In this document: positions 27,588-35,939 of the stretch, piece after piece | Numbering within the stretch: position 1 is the stretch's first letter | Layout: each line of letters starts with the position of its first letter | Assembly (NCBI RefSeq): GCF_002726155.1 | Contig: NZ_PBSH01000006.1 | Location: 1 to 64,000 of the forward strand | Length of the DNA: 64,000 nt | Origin: Alcanivorax sp. | GTDB lineage: Bacteria > Pseudomonadota > Gammaproteobacteria > Pseudomonadales > Alcanivoracaceae | Direction of reading: 5' to 3' | The notes under the pieces: model-generated | Seen by the model: the letters and a program-made list of their open reading frames with translations, nothing else | Database searches by the model: none | Told to the model about the DNA's origin: nothing | Program-made: the position numbers and the translations under genes

Positions 27588-27608
27588 GTCACGGCGGTTG
27601 ACCGTGAC
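27588..27608. repeat. Small inverted repeat in a 258-bp intergenic region
   Basis: GTCACGG (27588-27594) and CCGTGAC (27602-27608) lie upstream of the hypothetical gene at 27664. It could be an operator or small hairpin. The rest of 27406-27663 shows no gene. Confidence 0.3.
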
Positions 27609-27663
27609 ATTGAGCACTGTAATGATCGGACTCCATTCCATCGACAACATGGCGGAGGCGTTC

Positions 27664-28359
27664 ATGAACGCATTCTGGACCCCGGACTCGCAGGCCCTGG
27701 CGCCTTATCTCGCGGCCTGGCAGCAGGCGCACAAAGGGCTGCAGATCATCGCTGGATCCCTGCAACCGGGCATGACCGAGCAGGATTGCGAACTGCTGAT
27801 CCGTGACTGGCTACGTGCGCACCAGCTGTTCGATCCGGCCCGCCCGCCAAAGGTGCGCTTTACCGCCCAGCCAACCCGCCGTCGCTTTGGCCTGAACAGA
27901 CCGGGAAAGCGTCGTTACCGAATCGGCATGGGCTATATACTGCGTTGCGACGCGGTGCAAAACGGCTACGCCGCCAAGGCCTGCCTCAGCGGCCCCGACG
28001 CCGTTCCGCTGGCCGCATTACACCGCCGTCTGCGCGACTATCGCGACCAGCTGCCGCAGGCCCTGGCCCGCGGGGAAACACCCCAGCAGCTCGCTGACCG
28101 TTTTCCCGGCCTGCGTCAGCACTATCGGCTGGCGCCGCTCACCGGCACCCTGCCCGAGGGGAACCGCATCGGGGAAGGGCCGCTGATCCCCGGCCTGTGG
28201 CAATGGCAATTGACCCTGAGCGATGGCACGCACAGTGCCGGTAGCAGTGAATTCCTGCTGATGGACGATCAGGGCCCGCGCTGGCTGACCGACACCCCGG
28301 CGCACCTGCTCGACACAAACAATAACGGCAATAACCACAAGCAAGAGGAAGCAGCCTGA
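27664..28359 (+). CDS. Hypothetical protein with weak M24-peptidase-like pattern
   Basis: A 231-residue protein I cannot name with confidence. The segment GLQIIAGSLQPGMTEQDCE resembles the N-terminal helix region of M24 (methionine aminopeptidase/creatinase-like) proteins, and RCDAVQNGYAAKACL resembles the first metal-ligand strand, but the usual second Asp and later His/Glu ligands are not evident. If related, it is probably not an active peptidase. ATG 27664 follows GGAGG; the frame opens earlier, to 27598. The stop overlaps the next start by one base, so the two products are coupled and probably work together. Confidence 0.65.
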   Translation: MNAFWTPDSQALAPYLAAWQQAHKGLQIIAGSLQPGMTEQDCELLIRDWLRAHQLFDPARPPKVRFTAQPTRRRFGLNRPGKRRYRIGMGYILRCDAVQNGYAAKACLSGPDAVPLAALHRRLRDYRDQLPQALARGETPQQLADRFPGLRQHYRLAPLTGTLPEGNRIGEGPLIPGLWQWQLTLSDGTHSAGSSEFLLMDDQGPRWLTDTPAHLLDTNNNGNNHKQEEAA

Positions 28360-30098
28360 TGGTGCAGTGGTGCGACAGCAAAGTGAGCCGTGATGGCGTA
28401 GATCTGGCCGTACGGACCTGGAGTTCCGACAAGAGCCCCACCGTGGTGCTGGTGCACGGCTATCCCGACGCCAATCATGTCTGGGAAAAAGTGGCCGAAC
28501 GGCTCAGCCGGGATTTTAAAGTGGTCGCCTATGACGTACGCGGCGCCGGCAACTCCTCCATCCCCAAAGGGCGCAAGGCCTACCGACTCAGTGAGCTACG
28601 CGCCGACCTGCACGCGGTAATGGATGCGGTCAGCCCGGATCAGCCCGTGCACCTGGTGGGCCACGACTGGGGCTCCATCCAGACCTGGGAGTCCGTCACC
28701 GAACCCGGCGCGGAACAACGCATTGCCTCCTACACCACCCTGTCCGGCCCCTGCCTGGACCACGTGGGCCAGTGGATGAAGGCACAGCTGAAAGAACAGA
28801 AGCTCGGCGCTGTGCTCAATCAACTCAGCCATTCGTGGTACATCGGCGCCTTTCAGCTGCCCGTCCTCGCGCCGCTGTTATGGAAAGCCGGCCTGGCGAA
28901 AGCCTGGCCCCAGGTACTGCGCCGCACCGAAAAGCTGCACAGTGAACCCAGCGCCACCCAGCTGCAGGACGGCACCCACGGTATCGAACTGTACCGGGCC
29001 AACATGCTGCCCTGCCTGCTCAAACCCCGGGAGCGCTATACCAAGGTACCGGTGCAACTGATCGTTGCCCGCGAAGACAACTATGTGCGCCCGGCCATGC
29101 TGGAAAGCCTGCCACAATGGACCGACCGCCTGTGGCGCCGGGAACTGGACTGCGGCCACTGGGGCCCCCTGCTGCAACACCCGGACGTAACTGCCCGCTG
29201 GATTCGCGAGTTCATTCAACACATCGATGGCGCGCCGGCCAGCGGCCCGCTGCAGCGCAGCGAAATCACCGGTACAAAACCGCGTGGCCCAGACAGCGGC
29301 AAGCGCGTTGTGGTCACCGGAGCCGGCTCCGGCATCGGCCGCGAAACCGCGCTGGCCTTTGGCCGCCGGGGCGCGCTGGTGCTGTGCACCGACATCAATG
29401 CCGAGGCCGCCGCCAGCACCGCCAGCATCATCGTCCGTGAAGGCGGCGACGCGCTCAGCCGTAAATGCGATGTGAGCAACACCCGCTCCATGGAGGCCCT
29501 GGCCCACTACGTGGAGAAGGAACTGGGCGCCCCGGACATCCTGATCAATAACGCCGGCATCGGCCTGTCCGGCTCACTGCTCGACACCAGCGTGAAGGAC
29601 TGGCAACAGGTACTGGGTGTGAACTTGTGGGGCGTCATCCATGGCTGCCGATTATTCGCCCGCCAGATGATCGACAACGGCAAGGCCGGCCATATCATCA
29701 ACGTGGCTTCCGCCGCCGCCTTCCTGCCTTCGCGCATGCTGCCCGCCTATGCCACCAGCAAAAGCGCAGTGTTGATGTTCAGCGAATGCCTGCGCGCCGA
29801 AATGGCCGAGCACAACATCGGTGTCAGCGCCATCTGCCCCGGCATCATTGATACCCCCATCACCCGCAGCACCCGCTTTGTAGGCGTGGCCGACGAAGAA
29901 CAGAGCCGCCGCCGGGAAGATGCCGCCAAACTCTACCAGCGCCGGGCCTATACCCCGGACCGAGTGGCCCAGGCCATCGTCGAGGCCGTGCAAAGCAACC
30001 GCGCCGTGGTGCCCGTCAGCCCGGAAGCCGTGGGCATGCAATGGCTGGGTCGCTTCACCCCCTCACTGGCCCGCAACCTGGCACAAGTGGAAATTTAG
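28359..30098 (+). CDS. Alpha/beta hydrolase - short-chain dehydrogenase fusion
   Basis: A 579-residue two-domain protein. Residues 1-290 form an alpha/beta hydrolase of epoxide hydrolase/dehalogenase type: HGYPDANHVW oxyanion region, nucleophile Asp103 in GHDWGS, His267 in DCGHWGP. Residues 315-579 form an SDR oxidoreductase: TGAGSGIG nucleotide loop (320-327), NNAG (397-400), Ser451, Tyr464 and Lys468 in YATSK, and CPGIIDTPI. A short linker joins them. The fusion suggests two successive steps on a lipophilic substrate such as an ester, epoxide or alcohol; the substrate is unknown. It is coupled to the hypothetical gene upstream and followed by a heptamer element and a MerR gene. Confidence 0.9.
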   Translation: MVQWCDSKVSRDGVDLAVRTWSSDKSPTVVLVHGYPDANHVWEKVAERLSRDFKVVAYDVRGAGNSSIPKGRKAYRLSELRADLHAVMDAVSPDQPVHLVGHDWGSIQTWESVTEPGAEQRIASYTTLSGPCLDHVGQWMKAQLKEQKLGAVLNQLSHSWYIGAFQLPVLAPLLWKAGLAKAWPQVLRRTEKLHSEPSATQLQDGTHGIELYRANMLPCLLKPRERYTKVPVQLIVAREDNYVRPAMLESLPQWTDRLWRRELDCGHWGPLLQHPDVTARWIREFIQHIDGAPASGPLQRSEITGTKPRGPDSGKRVVVTGAGSGIGRETALAFGRRGALVLCTDINAEAAASTASIIVREGGDALSRKCDVSNTRSMEALAHYVEKELGAPDILINNAGIGLSGSLLDTSVKDWQQVLGVNLWGVIHGCRLFARQMIDNGKAGHIINVASAAAFLPSRMLPAYATSKSAVLMFSECLRAEMAEHNIGVSAICPGIIDTPITRSTRFVGVADEEQSRRREDAAKLYQRRAYTPDRVAQAIVEAVQSNRAVVPVSPEAVGMQWLGRFTPSLARNLAQVEI

Positions 30099-30108
30099 AC
30101 GCGGCAAG

Positions 30109-30252
30109 CTTCACGCAACACGCAACAGCGCGATTTCGGTCTGTAGTTTTCCGATGCCCGTGGCCGCGCCCACGGCCGGTGCGCAAACCGGGCCCGTCAA
30201 TCAGCACGGGCTTCGCCCGCGTTGTTGCGTGATGCTTGTTGCGAGTTGCGTC
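30109..30252. repeat. Inverted heptamer element (class A), locus 5
   Basis: Left units CTTCACG, CAACACG, CAACAGC (30109-30129); right units TTGCGTG, ATGCTTG, TTGCGAG, TTGCGTC (30225-30252) are nearly their inverse. The middle holds GC-rich hairpins, including one around CCGTGG / CCCACGG. It fills the gap between the fusion gene and the MerR gene. Confidence 0.65.
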
Positions 30253-30300
30253 TCTTTTCTCCTTCTAGCCCCAGTGCAAAAAGGGGGCTATCATCGCCAC

Positions 30301-31146
30301 ATGAAAACCAGTGACCGTAATCCCGCAGCGATTCTGCGCAGCCTGAAAAAGTACACCCAACCGGCTGAGCAGCAGGCCCCGGCCGATGCCGGCGACCACA
30401 AGGAATTTACCATCGACGAACTGGCCCGCGAAGCCGGCTCGACGGTGCGTAACGTGCGTGCCTACCAGGATCGCAGCATCCTGCCGCCCCCGGAAAAACG
30501 CGGCCGCACGGGCATTTACACCGATGTGCACCTGGCACGCCTGAAGATTATCGGCGCCCTGCTAGAGCGCGGTTACACCCTCAATAATATCCGCGACTTG
30601 CTCAGCGCCTGGGAACAGGGCCGTGAGCTCAACGATATTCTTGGCCTGGAAGTGGCCGTCACCTCCTGGCAGACCCCCAGCGTCCCCTCCTACGTGGACT
30701 ACCAGGATCTGTTGGATGACTTCGGCGAAGACATTACCCCGGAAGTGATGACCAAAGCGGTCAAGCTGGGCTACATCATTCCCGAAGGCATGCGCCTGCG
30801 CCTGCCCTTCCCGCGCGTTTACAACGCCGGCAAGGAACTCAGCGAAGCCGGCGTCCCGCTGGATGCCGTGCTTACCCACGTGAGCCTGGTCCGCGAGGAA
30901 GTGGACAAACTGGCCGAGCGCTTCATCGGCATGATCATCCACCACCTGGTGGACGAAAAGTACGGCGACGAAGCCCTCCCTGAAGGCGAAGACGTGCCCA
31001 AACTGGCCGACTTCATTACCCGCATCCGCCCCCTGGCCGATGCCGTGGTCAGCGACGAGCTGGGCCGTGTCCTGGAAAAGAGCATCAACAAGATTCTCGT
31101 CGACCGCCTGGCCAACGTGCTGGCGCATATGGAAGAGAAGGGCTAG
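30301..31146 (+). CDS. MerR-family transcriptional regulator
   Basis: A 281-residue regulator. After a polar N-terminal extension of about 35 residues comes a MerR winged helix: FTIDELAREAGSTVRNVRAYQDRSI, then PPPEKRGRTGIYTDVHLARL and LERGYTLNNIRDLL. The large C-terminal part lacks Cys metal ligands and may sense an organic effector. The ATG at 30301 begins the homology; the frame opens far upstream over the fusion gene but without meaning there. It probably regulates a neighbour, perhaps the fusion gene or the acylase. Confidence 0.88.
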   Translation: MKTSDRNPAAILRSLKKYTQPAEQQAPADAGDHKEFTIDELAREAGSTVRNVRAYQDRSILPPPEKRGRTGIYTDVHLARLKIIGALLERGYTLNNIRDLLSAWEQGRELNDILGLEVAVTSWQTPSVPSYVDYQDLLDDFGEDITPEVMTKAVKLGYIIPEGMRLRLPFPRVYNAGKELSEAGVPLDAVLTHVSLVREEVDKLAERFIGMIIHHLVDEKYGDEALPEGEDVPKLADFITRIRPLADAVVSDELGRVLEKSINKILVDRLANVLAHMEEKG

Positions 31147-31153
31147 CACGCCG

Positions 31154-31280
31154 CCCCACGCTTCACGCAACACCGCGCGGATCTGCAGAGGATTCTCAAC
31201 CTCCGCACCCGCACTTTCAAACCTGCTCTTCTCTCCGCGCCCCCCGTGTTGCATGAAGCATGATGCATGCTGCGTTAAGT
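31154..31280. repeat. Inverted heptamer element (class A), locus 6
   Basis: Left units CCCCACG, CTTCACG, CAACACC (31154-31174) run into GCGCGGA; the right side starts TCCGCGC and continues GTGTTGC, ATGAAGC, ATGATGC, ATGCTGC, GTTAAGT (31246-31280). The arms can form a long imperfect stem. Bases 31281-31443 hold only the leader of the acylase gene with its GAGGAG site. Confidence 0.65.
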
Positions 31281-31443
31281 AGGCTTTTCTTTCTGTTTTG
31301 TTGCCGCCTCTCCCCCCCATACCCACAGGAATGCCAATCTTGGGACGACCGTGCGAAAAAATTGCGTCTTCGCGCTAACGCCCACGCAACCCTCGCACTA
31401 AAACAATCTCGCGCCAAAACAATAAAGTCCCGAGGAGAGCACC

Positions 31444-34400
31444 ATGAAACCCGGATTTGTCATTACCGCGCTGCTTGCCGCCAGTCTGATCAGTGCCTGC
31501 GGGGGTGGCGGTTCCAGCAGCCCTGCCCCGGTGGTCAACACTCCCACGCCCAACGAGCCCACAGAGCCGGAAACACCTGCGCCAGAACCGCCGGCAGATC
31601 GTCCTGCCAACGTCTCCGCACCCTATGCGGATTACGGCACCGTGCTCAACATCCTGCCCCCCGGTCAGGATGATATCGGCGGGCTCAGCAGCCTCACCGC
31701 CGACATTCCCGGTCTGGGGGATCTGGTGGGCACCCTGCTGGATGATCTGGTCGCGGAAACCGGGCTGGTGCCCGCGCTTACCAAAGAGCCCCACTTCGAC
31801 GACCAACTGGGCCTCTACGATGCCCTGGTGCGCAGCGAGCCGGGCCTCACCGACGACCAGCTAACCGACTATTTCAAAGCCGCCCCCTTGCTCGGCCCCG
31901 AGGCGGGTAATTGGGAAAGCGAACTCACTCTGGATACCAGCGGCTACCAGGTGGACATCAAACGCGACAGCTATGGCGTACCGCACATTTACGGCGACTC
32001 CCGCCGCGACGCCCTGTTCGGCGTGGGCTATGTGACCGCCGCTGACCGCCTGTTCCTGCTCGACGTACTGCGCCGCGCCGGCCGGGGCGAACTGTCCCGC
32101 TTCCTGGGCCCCGCGGATTTCTCTTTCGACAGGGATATCGCGGTGGATGCCCCCTACCGGGAAGAAGACCGCACCACCATGATCGCCAAGACCGTTGCCC
32201 GCTTTGGTGACGATGGCGCCCAGGTCTTCGAAGACGCCACCAACTACGTGGCTGGCCTCAACCAGTACGTCACTGATGCGCGCAGCGGCCTGCTGCAGGT
32301 GCCGGTGGAATACGTGGCGCTGGGCGTGCAACTGGAACCCTTCGTGATTGAAGACGTGGTCGCCATCGCCACCCTGATTCAGGGCATCTTCGCTGGCGGC
32401 GGCGGTAACGAGCACAAGAACGTGTTGCTACTGCAGGCCCTGGAAGAACAGACCGGTAGCGCAGAAAGCGCCTGCGCCCTGTGGAAAGACCTGCGCAACG
32501 GTCTGGACTCGGAATCCTCGGTCACCACCACCCGCTCGTTTGCGACCCAGTCACCACCCACCCTGCCCGACCTGTGCCCACTGAGCGGCGAGCTGGCCGG
32601 CCAGTTCCCCGGCGCAGTGATGTTCGATGCCGGTTCGTTCCAGGCCCACCAACCCCTGAGCCATGAACCCTGCGGCCGCCCCGGCCAGCCCCAGTGCCCC
32701 GAAGCGTTGGGCAATGTTCCCGCCCTGCCCGGCACCGGCGTGGTCGGCGGCCTGCTGGATACCGTGGGGGATCTGCTCGGCGGCATTCTGTCCCTGTCCT
32801 TTCTGGAAGACCAGGGCGCCCAACTGGGCAGTCAGTGGGCTACCCTCACCCGGCAGCTTCGTCAGCTGGGCAGCGCCACTCAGGCCGACACCCGCCTGAG
32901 CGACACACAACGCGAACAGGTGCTGCAACGCATCGCGGGTATTGAAACCGGCATCAGTGGCCTGCGCGACGGCTTCCCGAGCACCATGTCCAATGCCCTG
33001 CTGCTCAATGCCGAGCATTCTGCCAGTGGCCAACCGCTAGCCGTGTTCGGCCCACAGACCAGCTATTTTGTCCCCCAGCTACTGCTGGAAATGTCTATCC
33101 ACGGTGGCGACATCAATACCCGAGGCATGACCTTTACCGGCCTCCCCTATGTGGTGATCGGCCGTGGCCCGGACTTCGCCTGGAGCGCCACCTCCGGCAG
33201 CTCCGACCTCACCGATGTCCGCGTCGTGCAACGCTGCTCCCCCACTGAAACCCCGGCCCACGGAGAGGGTGGCTATCAGGTCAACGGCCAGTGCAAACCC
33301 TTCGATGTGATTGACGAGGAATGGGTGGCGCGCTGGAACCTGGCCTCCTCCACAGACCCGGAGGCCGTGGGCCAGAATGAAACCGTTCACCGCCGCGTGA
33401 TCCGCACCGAGGAATACGGTCCGGTGATCGGCTTTGCCACCGTGTCCGGCATGCCCGTGGCGGTCACCCGCCAGCGCAGTACCTACTTTGCCGAGCTGGA
33501 TACCGCGTTGCCGTTCATGCAGGCCACCCGCAATGACGTGCACGATGTACAGAGCTTCTACGACGTGTTCTACAACACCACGGGCAGCTTCAACTGGTTC
33601 TATATCGACGACCGGGATATCGCCTTCTTCCATTCCGGCGACTACCCCCAGCGCGCCGACGGCATCCACCCGGAACTGCCCAGCTGGGGCAACGGCCAAT
33701 ATGACTGGGACGGCTTCCTGCCCCAGCAGGCCCACCCCCAGGCCAGCAACCCGGAGCGGGGCTACCTGGCCAGCTGGAACAACCGCCCGGCACGGGACTG
33801 GTGGGCCGCTGACGCCCACGCGCCCTATGGTTCCGCCCATCGCAACAACATCCTTGATGTGCGCCTGCAACAGTTGGTGGAAGAAGGCAGCGTCACCCGG
33901 GCACAAATGGTAGAAGCCATGGGCGATGCAGCCACCGTGGACCTGCGCGGCCAGGAAATCATCCCCCACGCCCTGGCCCTGCTGGAAAGTGCACCGGTCA
34001 CCGGCGACCAGGATAGCGCCATCCGCCTGATGCACGACTGGGTCGCCAACGGCGCCATGCGCCGGGACCGGGACGGCAGCGGTAATTACGATGAAGAAGC
34101 CGCCGTAGCCCTGATGGACGCCTGGTACCCGCTGATGATCGACATCCTGCTGCCGCAAATCACTGACGTGGAGGATGTGAACGGCCAGAACCTGTCGCTG
34201 ATGGATCGCGATAACAAGCCCGCAGCCGGCGGCTCCGCCTACAACTTTGGTTACTACAGCTACGTGGAGCGAGTGTTGGAACAAGCCCTGGGCACCAGCG
34301 CCAACCCCTACCGGGAACTGAGCTGCGCGGATAGCGATGACAGCAATGCCTGCCGCGATGCCCTGGCTGACAGTCTCAACCAAGCCATCGAGCAACTGGG

Positions 34401-34548
34401 CGGCATCGCCAGCATGGATAGCTGGAACGTGGACGAAAGCCAGGACCAGATCCAGCACCGCGCCATCGGCCTGTCCGGCGTCGCCCCCATCCACTGGCAA
34501 AACCGCCCCACCTTCCAGCAGGTGGTGGAATTCACCGGGCACCGGTAA
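31444..34548 (+). CDS. Penicillin-acylase-family lipoprotein (Ntn hydrolase)
   Basis: A 1034-residue exported protein with lipobox LISAC (Cys about 19) and a Pro/Thr/Glu-rich linker to about residue 60. The acylase alpha part is seen in DIKRDSYGVPHIYGDSRRDALFG and GYVTAADRLFLLDVL. The self-cleavage site and new N-terminal nucleophile should be Ser516 in STMSNALLLN, followed by GPQTSYFVPQ and the beta-subunit pattern. Family members cleave amides such as penicillins, acyl-homoserine lactones or N-acyl amino acids, so quorum quenching or N-acyl lipid breakdown are options. The ATG follows GAGGAG. Confidence 0.9.
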   Translation: MKPGFVITALLAASLISACGGGGSSSPAPVVNTPTPNEPTEPETPAPEPPADRPANVSAPYADYGTVLNILPPGQDDIGGLSSLTADIPGLGDLVGTLLDDLVAETGLVPALTKEPHFDDQLGLYDALVRSEPGLTDDQLTDYFKAAPLLGPEAGNWESELTLDTSGYQVDIKRDSYGVPHIYGDSRRDALFGVGYVTAADRLFLLDVLRRAGRGELSRFLGPADFSFDRDIAVDAPYREEDRTTMIAKTVARFGDDGAQVFEDATNYVAGLNQYVTDARSGLLQVPVEYVALGVQLEPFVIEDVVAIATLIQGIFAGGGGNEHKNVLLLQALEEQTGSAESACALWKDLRNGLDSESSVTTTRSFATQSPPTLPDLCPLSGELAGQFPGAVMFDAGSFQAHQPLSHEPCGRPGQPQCPEALGNVPALPGTGVVGGLLDTVGDLLGGILSLSFLEDQGAQLGSQWATLTRQLRQLGSATQADTRLSDTQREQVLQRIAGIETGISGLRDGFPSTMSNALLLNAEHSASGQPLAVFGPQTSYFVPQLLLEMSIHGGDINTRGMTFTGLPYVVIGRGPDFAWSATSGSSDLTDVRVVQRCSPTETPAHGEGGYQVNGQCKPFDVIDEEWVARWNLASSTDPEAVGQNETVHRRVIRTEEYGPVIGFATVSGMPVAVTRQRSTYFAELDTALPFMQATRNDVHDVQSFYDVFYNTTGSFNWFYIDDRDIAFFHSGDYPQRADGIHPELPSWGNGQYDWDGFLPQQAHPQASNPERGYLASWNNRPARDWWAADAHAPYGSAHRNNILDVRLQQLVEEGSVTRAQMVEAMGDAATVDLRGQEIIPHALALLESAPVTGDQDSAIRLMHDWVANGAMRRDRDGSGNYDEEAAVALMDAWYPLMIDILLPQITDVEDVNGQNLSLMDRDNKPAAGGSAYNFGYYSYVERVLEQALGTSANPYRELSCADSDDSNACRDALADSLNQAIEQLGGIASMDSWNVDESQDQIQHRAIGLSGVAPIHWQNRPTFQQVVEFTGHR

Positions 34549-34555
34549 AGCCCAG

Positions 34556-34640
34556 TGACGAGATACGAGTAACGAGTTGCGAAGATCAATAGCCCAATCT
34601 TACCAGGCTTGGTTTTCGCTTCTCGCTTCTCGTTACTCGC
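34556..34640. repeat. Inverted heptamer element (class B), locus 7
   Basis: Left units TGACGAG, ATACGAG, TAACGAG, TTGCGAA (34556-34583); right units TTTTCGC, TTCTCGC, TTCTCGT, TACTCGC (34613-34640), the inverse type. The 29-bp core contains AGCC and GGCT arms and resembles the core at 52194-52223. The following 34641-34794 shows no gene. Confidence 0.7.
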
Positions 34641-34794
34641 CAAGCATCTCGGGTAGCGCAGCATCTACACGATCCCCACCATCGATCATTACTTCCCCGC
34701 ATACACCCACATCCACCCCATGCATTTGTCTAATCCTCCCATCGGCGTTAGCGTCTGCTACACATAAAAATTCTGATTTCCGGGAGAGCACCAC

Positions 34795-35769
34795 ATGCGC
34801 GCCATTCTTTGTAAGGAACTGGGCCCAGCCAACACGCTGGTCATTGAAGACATCGCATCCCCTGCGCCGGGCAAGGGCGAAGTGAAGGTGCGGGTAAAAG
34901 CCGCCGGCCTGAATTTCCCCGACACCCTGATCATTGAAGGCAAGTACCAGATCAAACCGGAACTGCCATTTTCACCCGGCGGCGAAATGGCCGGGGAAGT
35001 GCTGGAAGTAGGCGAAGGGGTGAAAAACTTCAAGCCGGGTCAGCGGATCATGGGCCTCACCGGATACGGTGCTTTTGCCGAAGAGATTCTGGTACCGGAA
35101 AACCGGCTAATCCCTGTACCTGATGGCATGGACGACCATACCGCCGCCGCCTTCTCCATGGTCTACGGCACCAGCTACCACGCGCTGAAACAACGGGCCA
35201 ACATCCAGCCCGGAGAAACCCTGCTGGTGCTGGGCGCCAGTGGCGGCGTGGGCCTGGCTGCAGTGGAAATTGGCAAGGCCATGGGCGCCAAGGTGATCGC
35301 CTGTGCCAGCAGCGATGAGAAACTGGAAGTGGCCAAAGAAGCCGGCGCCGATGACCTGATCAACTACGCGGACGAAGACCTGAAGGACGCGCTCAAGAAG
35401 CGGTATCCCAAAGGCGTGGACGTGATCTACGATCCCGTGGGTGACAAGTTCACCGAAGCAGCCCTGCGCAACATGGCCTGGAACGGCCGCCTGCTGGTGG
35501 TCGGTTTCGCCGCCGGCGACATCCCCAAGATTCCTGCCAACCTGGCGCTGCTGAAAGGCTGCTCCATCGTCGGGGTGTTCTGGGGTGCCTTCACTCAGCA
35601 AGAGCCGAAGGTGAACATGCAGAACATCATGGAACTGTTCCAGCTGTTCGGCCAGGGCAAGCTCAAACCGCGCATCAGCCAGGTGTTCAAGTTCGAAGAA
35701 TACGAACAAGCACTGGCGGCGCTCACCTCGCGAACAGCCAAAGGCAAAGTCGTGCTGGCTGTCGAGTAG
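34795..35769 (+). CDS. NADPH:quinone oxidoreductase-like zinc-free alcohol dehydrogenase family protein
   Basis: A 324-residue medium-chain reductase. The N-terminal GroES-like domain is seen in LNFPDTLIIEGKYQ and FSPGGEMAGEV, and the nucleotide site in LVLGASGGVGLAAVEI. Zn ligands are absent, as in quinone oxidoreductases. It likely reduces quinones or enoyl-type substrates with NADPH in the cytoplasm. The start has a GGAGAG site and a weak hairpin follows the stop. Confidence 0.9.
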   Translation: MRAILCKELGPANTLVIEDIASPAPGKGEVKVRVKAAGLNFPDTLIIEGKYQIKPELPFSPGGEMAGEVLEVGEGVKNFKPGQRIMGLTGYGAFAEEILVPENRLIPVPDGMDDHTAAAFSMVYGTSYHALKQRANIQPGETLLVLGASGGVGLAAVEIGKAMGAKVIACASSDEKLEVAKEAGADDLINYADEDLKDALKKRYPKGVDVIYDPVGDKFTEAALRNMAWNGRLLVVGFAAGDIPKIPANLALLKGCSIVGVFWGAFTQQEPKVNMQNIMELFQLFGQGKLKPRISQVFKFEEYEQALAALTSRTAKGKVVLAVE

Positions 35770-35778
35770 CCTGTTATC

Positions 35779-35797
35779 GGGGCCTGCGGGCCCCTTT
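35779..35797 (+). terminator. Terminator-like hairpin
   Basis: GGGGCC (35779-35784) and GGCCCC (35789-35794) with loop TGCG, followed by TTT. It probably ends the oxidoreductase transcript. The gap to 35940 otherwise holds only the leader of the next gene. Confidence 0.6.
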
Positions 35798-35939
35798 ATC
35801 ACCACACGTTACCCCGCATACCCCCTATACTTGCCGCTATCCCCAATTTGGGGGATGCCCCCGTTTCCCTTCCCCTTTATAAATCGCAGCAACACCAATA
35901 TTCATAGCCGCAGGTATAAGTCCAGCGGCAGGGGGAACT

